From an uncultured Dechloromonas sp. (GTDB taxonomy: Bacteria; Pseudomonadota; Gammaproteobacteria; Burkholderiales; Rhodocyclaceae), in NCBI GenBank assembly GCA_946477505.1, contig CAMKYP010000107.1, positions 1 through 10,139 of the forward strand: a DNA stretch of 10,139 nucleotides, read 5' to 3'. The notes beneath the pieces were generated by a model. The model was given only the letters and a program-made list of their open reading frames with translations. It was not told where the DNA came from and searched no databases. Position 1 is the first letter of the stretch; each line of letters starts with the position of its first letter. Below, piece after piece: positions 6,560 to 10,139 of this stretch. Both the position numbers and the translations under genes were made by a program.

Positions 6560-7729
6560 GTGGAACGCAACATCGCCCCTACCGTAGTGCCACCGCCCTC
6601 GCCAAGGCAGGGCCCCCTCGTGCAAGATTCCTTGGAGACCGGAGCCATCGTGCTCCGGCCGGAGCAGGTGCCGCAAGCCGAGCAGGCGCTTGCCGCGCTG
6701 GACTTCGCGGACGTTCCATCCGGCGACATCATCAAGATCGGCCTCGGTGCCGAACAGGCGCTGCAGAAGACCCTCGACGGCTTCCTCGCCCGGCTCGACA
6801 AAAAGACGGCGTCCAAGGTGTTCGCTCTCTTCGGGCGCCTGGAAAAAGGTGTCGATGACGCCAAGCTGCCTGAAATCCTGGAGAAGATCCAACAGGGTGA
6901 AGCCCCGGGGTTCTTCGCCGGCCTGTTCGCCAAGCTCACCGGCCGCAAGCCCGAGGAAGCCTTTCGCGAGTTCATGCAGGAGATCGGCGAGTTGATCTCG
7001 ATCCGGACGCAGACGCTGGCCGACGAGATGGTCCGCCTGGAGGGAGAACTGTCCAAGGAAATGAAGACGCTGTTCGGCGAACTGCAGGCGCTGGAGAGCC
7101 TCAAGCAATCGTACGGCACGCACTTCGCCAGTTTCACCGTCGATGCTGCAGTGGCGCGGGCGTTTCTCGAAAAGGCCCGGCAGTACGTAGCGCAGCAGAC
7201 TGTGGCAGCGGACCCTGCCGACGTGTCCGCCCAGGCACGGTTGCGTGAGTTGCAGGACAAGCTCAGCCTGCTGGAAAGTCGGGCCCTTGCGCTCGAAGGC
7301 ACCTATACGCGCCTGCCGGCCGACCAGATGGTGATCCAACAGATCGAGGCCGCCGGAATCGCGACGCTGCAGGAGACCGCCACAACGGTGTCCTCGCGCT
7401 TCGCGTCGATCAAGATGACCTTGCTGGCTATCCACGGTGCATTCGCGGTCAAGTCGGTGCAGCAGATCGCCGAGCGCCAGGCGCGCCTCGACCAGCAATT
7501 GACGCAACTGCGCGGCCAGGCCACCAAGGACGTGGCAATCGCCGCGGCCAAGGCACCCGGTGACAACCGTGTCGCGCAGGCGCAGCAAATCGCCGCGATC
7601 ATCACGCAGACGCGCGAGATCCACGAACTGGTCGAAACCGCAAAGCAGGAAACCGAAGCGAAGTTCGAGGCGGCGCGGCAGATGTTCGAGCAGTCGCGAG
7701 CCGAGCTCGCGGCGCTGCGCAAGGCATGA
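6560..7729 (+). CDS. TelA/KlaA-like toxic-anion-resistance family protein (helical, cytoplasmic)
   Basis: A soluble, almost wholly alpha-helical protein resembling TelA (toxic anion resistance, PF05816), a family tied to tellurite and general chemical-stress loci but with no known enzymatic activity. GTG 6560 is preferred because AGAGGAGA (6547-6554) sits six bases upstream; it gives 389 residues. A GTG at 6524 would add 12 residues but lacks a binding site. After a proline-rich start (VVPPPSPRQGP) come a helical bundle (KIGLGAEQALQKTLDGF...) and long coiled-coil helices at the C-terminus (RLDQQLTQLRGQATKDVAIA..., then HELVETAKQETEAKFEAARQ). No membrane helix, signal peptide or catalytic motif is seen. 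It is the first of four genes with gaps of 9-19 bases, so one operon. The family call rests on overall pattern plus the adjacent TerD-like and vWA genes. Confidence in the coding region is higher than in the name. Confidence 0.7.
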   Translation: MERNIAPTVVPPPSPRQGPLVQDSLETGAIVLRPEQVPQAEQALAALDFADVPSGDIIKIGLGAEQALQKTLDGFLARLDKKTASKVFALFGRLEKGVDDAKLPEILEKIQQGEAPGFFAGLFAKLTGRKPEEAFREFMQEIGELISIRTQTLADEMVRLEGELSKEMKTLFGELQALESLKQSYGTHFASFTVDAAVARAFLEKARQYVAQQTVAADPADVSAQARLRELQDKLSLLESRALALEGTYTRLPADQMVIQQIEAAGIATLQETATTVSSRFASIKMTLLAIHGAFAVKSVQQIAERQARLDQQLTQLRGQATKDVAIAAAKAPGDNRVAQAQQIAAIITQTREIHELVETAKQETEAKFEAARQMFEQSRAELAALRKA

Positions 7730-7748
7730 CAACAACCCGGAGAAAACC

Positions 7749-8405
7749 ATGCTCACACTAACCCTTGACAAGCCCGGTGCCGCGCCGGCCCGCAAGCTGC
7801 AACTCTCGCTCAACAAGGGCGCTACGTTCAAGGTGACCGTCGCATGGCAGTGCGACGCCCGCCATCAGGACGACATCGACATCCATGCGCTCGAGGCACG
7901 CAACGGCGGCAATGGCGCGAAGGTCACGGTGCTCGAAGAGATCCTGTCCACCTACAACACGACGAAGATGAGCCCGAAGACCGGCGTGCTGCCAACCGCG
8001 GCCGACGGCTCCTTCGCCACGCCCACGGGCGGGCTGCGGCACTCCGGCGACGTCCGGGTCCAGGGCAACACCGAAACCATCGTCATCGATGGCTCGAAAC
8101 TTCCCGCGGACGTGAACGAGATCCCCCTCTTCGCCACCGTCCACAAGGCCGAACACACCGCGGGGCACGACGAGGGCTCCGCGGCCGAGGACGAGGCGGC
8201 CTTCGCTGACATTGAGGTCTGCACCGTCACCATCGCCGACGAGAGCGGGCGCGAGCTGGGCGCCTACCAGCTGTCCAAGGAATTCGGCGAGTTCAACGTG
8301 GTGCAGCTGGGCAGCATCATGCACGGCGACAACGGCTGGGAGTACGCGCCTGTCGGCCGCGGCTTCACGGGAACGTTCAACGACGTTCTGGGCCACTTCT
8401 CCTGA
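7749..8405 (+). CDS. TerD-family protein
   Basis: TerD-type proteins are cytoplasmic beta-sandwich proteins that bind calcium and occur in tellurite, phage and stress-resistance clusters. This one has 218 residues, against about 190 for E. coli TerD. It starts at ATG 7749, six bases after GGAGA (7739-7743). Family features: the LxLxLNKG start (LQLSLNKGATFKVTVAWQ), the aspartate cluster DDIDIHALE (41-49), HSGD (98-101), the FATVHKAE strand, then a C-terminal GAYQLSKEFGEFNVVQLGSI and NGWEYAPVGRGFTG, which matches the TerD end. The GDGDDE-type calcium site of TerD is replaced by VQGNTET (104-110), so one site is probably changed. An extra acidic, His-containing insert (HTAGHDEGSAAEDEAAF) lies in the second half. 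It follows the TelA-like gene by 19 bases and precedes the unknown helical gene by 9. Confidence 0.85.
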   Translation: MLTLTLDKPGAAPARKLQLSLNKGATFKVTVAWQCDARHQDDIDIHALEARNGGNGAKVTVLEEILSTYNTTKMSPKTGVLPTAADGSFATPTGGLRHSGDVRVQGNTETIVIDGSKLPADVNEIPLFATVHKAEHTAGHDEGSAAEDEAAFADIEVCTVTIADESGRELGAYQLSKEFGEFNVVQLGSIMHGDNGWEYAPVGRGFTGTFNDVLGHFS

Positions 8406-8414
8406 AGGCCTGCT

Positions 8415-9395
8415 GTGCCGCCCACGAAGGACAAGTTGCGCCCGACGGTCATCGGCGCCCCGGGCGCTTCGCTGCGCACCCCCGCGGGGGCCGCGCCGCA
8501 AGCGCAGGACGTCCTGTCGCCGGCGCGTCGTGTCCCCGCTGCCACGCCGGTGGTGCGGCAGCCGACGGCCATCCCGGGTGCCGAACGAAAGCGGATCGAA
8601 GTGGCTGTGTCGGATTTGCAAGCGTTGTCGCCAGGCGCAGCTGCCGGGGTATACCAGCAGGCGCGAGCACTGGTCGGCGCATTCGTCGTCGACAAGGCTT
8701 CGCAGCGCAAGGCGATCCTGTGGGGCCACAACCTGCAGCAGGTGCACGGCGACCTCGTCACCGAGATGCTTGCCCTTGCGCGCAGCCCTGTGCTGCGTCA
8801 GGTGGAGGGCTACCTCGCGCGAATGATGGACATTCTGGGATCGATCGACCTCATGGCCGTCTGCGGACATGGCGGCGACAGTCTCGTGGGCCGGCTGTTC
8901 CAAGGCATCAACAGCCGGATCGACACGCCGGGCGAACTTGCCCAGGCCCAGGCCGAGCTGGAGCAGCTGCTGGCACTCATGGGTGGCGCACTCGACCCCC
9001 TGCTGGATCTGAAGGACCGGCTGCTGCGCCTGTCCGGGTCGATGGAGGGGACCGCGGCACAGGTCGAAGCTTCTGCCATCGGCGCCCTGTTCCTGTCGGA
9101 GCGCCTTCGTCAGGGCGACGCCGCACTGGCGCAGTGCTTCGTGGAGCGCAGCATGAGTCTGACGCAGACCCTGGTGCAGATGCGGCAAGCCGGCTCCACG
9201 CGAGAAATACAGATCGAGCAGCCGATCCGCCTGATCGGCGCCATCCAGAACGTTGCGCTGGTCGTGATGCCGGCGTTCATCGGCAGCATCGCGTCCATCG
9301 CCACCCTCAGCGCCAGCAAGACCACGATCTCGCCGACCGAAGCCGGCGAACTGGCCTATCGGCTGCGGGACATCATCAGTCAATTGAAACCCTGA
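8415..9395 (+). CDS. unrecognised helical protein of the Ter-like operon
   Basis: I do not recognise this 326-residue protein. Its N-terminus (about residues 1-55) is rich in proline and alanine and probably disordered. The remainder looks alpha-helical, with LARMMDILGSIDLM and a leucine-rich helix pair (AQAQAELEQLLALMGGALDPLLDLKDRLLRL). A hydrophobic stretch NVALVVMPAFIGSIASIATL near residues 279-298 might be a membrane or buried helix. Residues 269-274 (QPIRLI), just before it, recall the QIRLIQ region of TelA proteins, so it may be a remote TelA relative; this is a weak hint. Translation most likely starts at GTG 8415, after AAGG at 8405-8408. It lies 9 bases after the TerD-like gene and 13 before the vWA gene, so a linked job is very likely. 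No catalytic motif is visible. Confidence 0.85.
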   Translation: MPPTKDKLRPTVIGAPGASLRTPAGAAPQAQDVLSPARRVPAATPVVRQPTAIPGAERKRIEVAVSDLQALSPGAAAGVYQQARALVGAFVVDKASQRKAILWGHNLQQVHGDLVTEMLALARSPVLRQVEGYLARMMDILGSIDLMAVCGHGGDSLVGRLFQGINSRIDTPGELAQAQAELEQLLALMGGALDPLLDLKDRLLRLSGSMEGTAAQVEASAIGALFLSERLRQGDAALAQCFVERSMSLTQTLVQMRQAGSTREIQIEQPIRLIGAIQNVALVVMPAFIGSIASIATLSASKTTISPTEAGELAYRLRDIISQLKP

Positions 9396-9408
9396 ACCAG
9401 GAGCAAAC

Positions 9409-10139
9409 ATGAACAGCAAACTCACACTGAATCTGGACAAGTCGGCCAACGCGCTGCGCTTGGCGCTCGACAAGGCCGGCGTGGTGGCGAACGTGAAGGC
9501 GGAAACCGCCGCGATCATCGACGTCTCCGGCTCGTTCGAGCACGAACACGAGGAGGGCACGACCAGCATCCTGATCGAGCGGCTCGTACCCTACTGCATG
9601 GTGCTCGACCCGGACCGCAGGATGGATGTCTTCACCTTCAGCGCTGGCGAAGACAGCGCCCACTACGTGGGCGCGGTGACGCCCGACGATGCGCGCGACT
9701 ACGTCACGCGCAACATCGTCGACAGGGTTCCGGGTTGGAACGGCGGCACGACCTACAGCTTCGTGCTCGAGCGCGCGCTCGAGCACTTCGGCTGGAAGGT
9801 GTGCGAGGAGGCACACCGCTCATCCCAGGGTGCCGGCTTTCTCAGCCGCCTGTTCGGCTGGTCGGCGAGCGGGCATGAGCACGGCACCCCACACACGCAC
9901 GAGAAGAGGCGCTCGCTCGTGCTCTTCATCACCGACGGCGAAAACGACAGGAGCGATGAGGCGCGCACCATGCGCATCCTCGAGGAATCGCAGAAGCGCG
10001 GCGACCAGGTCTACTTCCTGTTCATCGGCGCCTGCGAAGACAAGGGCGTGACGTTCGAATTCGTGCAGAAGATCGCACACCGGTTCAGGAACACCGGCGT
10101 GGTGGTGATCCGCGATCTCGAAGCCTTCGTGGCGCAGTC
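9409..10139 (+). CDS. vWA-domain protein (TerF/TerY-like), 3'-truncated by window
   Basis: A von Willebrand A domain protein of the type seen in Ter clusters, likely a metal-dependent adhesion module that gathers partner proteins in the cytoplasm. ATG 9409 follows AGGAG (9399-9403) by five bases. All MIDAS elements are present: DVSGS at residues 38-42, GGTTY at 112-116 and TDGE at 175-178. Between the second and third elements is a variable insert (about 138-163) containing HEHGTPHTH. The first 24 residues (LTLNLDK...LRLALDKAG) echo the start of the TerD-like protein in the same operon. 243 codons are visible and the frame is open at the window end. The last 89 bases are repeated at 3360-3448, and the left copy predicts a further ~21 residues ending near ELVEWLRTA. 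Confidence 0.9.
   Translation, partial: MNSKLTLNLDKSANALRLALDKAGVVANVKAETAAIIDVSGSFEHEHEEGTTSILIERLVPYCMVLDPDRRMDVFTFSAGEDSAHYVGAVTPDDARDYVTRNIVDRVPGWNGGTTYSFVLERALEHFGWKVCEEAHRSSQGAGFLSRLFGWSASGHEHGTPHTHEKRRSLVLFITDGENDRSDEARTMRILEESQKRGDQVYFLFIGACEDKGVTFEFVQKIAHRFRNTGVVVIRDLEAFVAQ
10051..10139 (+). repeat. direct repeat, right copy (at least 89 bp)
   Basis: This matches 3360-3448 at 88 of 89 positions (C at 10098 against T at 3407). It lies inside the vWA gene and is cut by the window end, so its true length is unknown. The left copy suggests it may extend about 60 more bases. Confidence 0.97.

Noticed and set aside
6557..7831. A 424-codon open frame on the minus strand
   Set aside because: It mirrors the TelA-like gene almost exactly and has the low-complexity make-up of a shadow frame.
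7758..9569. A 603-codon open frame on the minus strand
   Set aside because: It lies opposite three well-supported genes with ribosome binding sites and recognisable proteins. Its translation is rich in R, H, G and D with no domain, as expected for an antisense shadow in GC-rich coding DNA.
1..10139. CRISPR array, tRNA, rRNA or a transposase gene
   Set aside because: No regularly spaced repeats, cloverleaf-like sequence, rRNA segments or transposase-like protein were found on reading both strands by eye.

Overview
The window looks like a piece of a betaproteobacterial genome, with Rhodocyclales-type gene content as a guess. The metal-efflux and Ter-like genes are GC-rich, and a PII-like gene follows a heavy-metal RND pump. 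The middle part, about 3520-6500, is visibly poorer in G+C and reads as a separate block. No rRNA, tRNA, CRISPR array or transposase gene was seen.

Left block (1-3216, + strand): the 3' half of a CusA/CzcA-type heavy-metal efflux pump gene, then a 112-residue PII-like protein with an unusual cysteine cluster, then a membrane-anchored HtrA/DegS-type serine protease with a complete catalytic triad. The order suggests one metal-stress operon: export of metal, a small sensor, and envelope protein quality control. A 14-codon ORF with a good ribosome binding site overlaps the protease start as ATGA and may couple its translation.

Junction (3217-3580): about 140 bases of unassigned sequence, then a motif resembling the terminal repeat of Tn3/Tn21-type transposons. 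Directly after it lies a 3'-end fragment of the vWA gene found at the right edge of the window. The first 89 bases of this fragment match the last 89 bases of the window with one mismatch, so 6.7 kb is bracketed by a direct repeat.

Middle block (3533-6368, - strand): a TonB-dependent outer-membrane receptor of the ferric-citrate/siderophore type, with a strong intrinsic terminator after it. In front of it is a near-consensus sigma-70 promoter whose spacer is covered by a 17/19 match to a Fur box. Upstream are a small DUF2325 protein and a short membrane/coiled-coil ORF. The block looks like an iron-regulated uptake unit.

Right block (6560-10139, + strand): four tightly spaced genes encoding a TelA-like helical protein, a TerD-like protein, a helical protein I do not recognise, and a vWA protein with a complete MIDAS motif that runs off the window. 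This resembles a compact relative of the Ter (tellurite/chemical-stress) systems. The unrecognised third gene, the histidine-rich insert in the vWA protein and the duplicated vWA 3' end are the most unusual points in the window.
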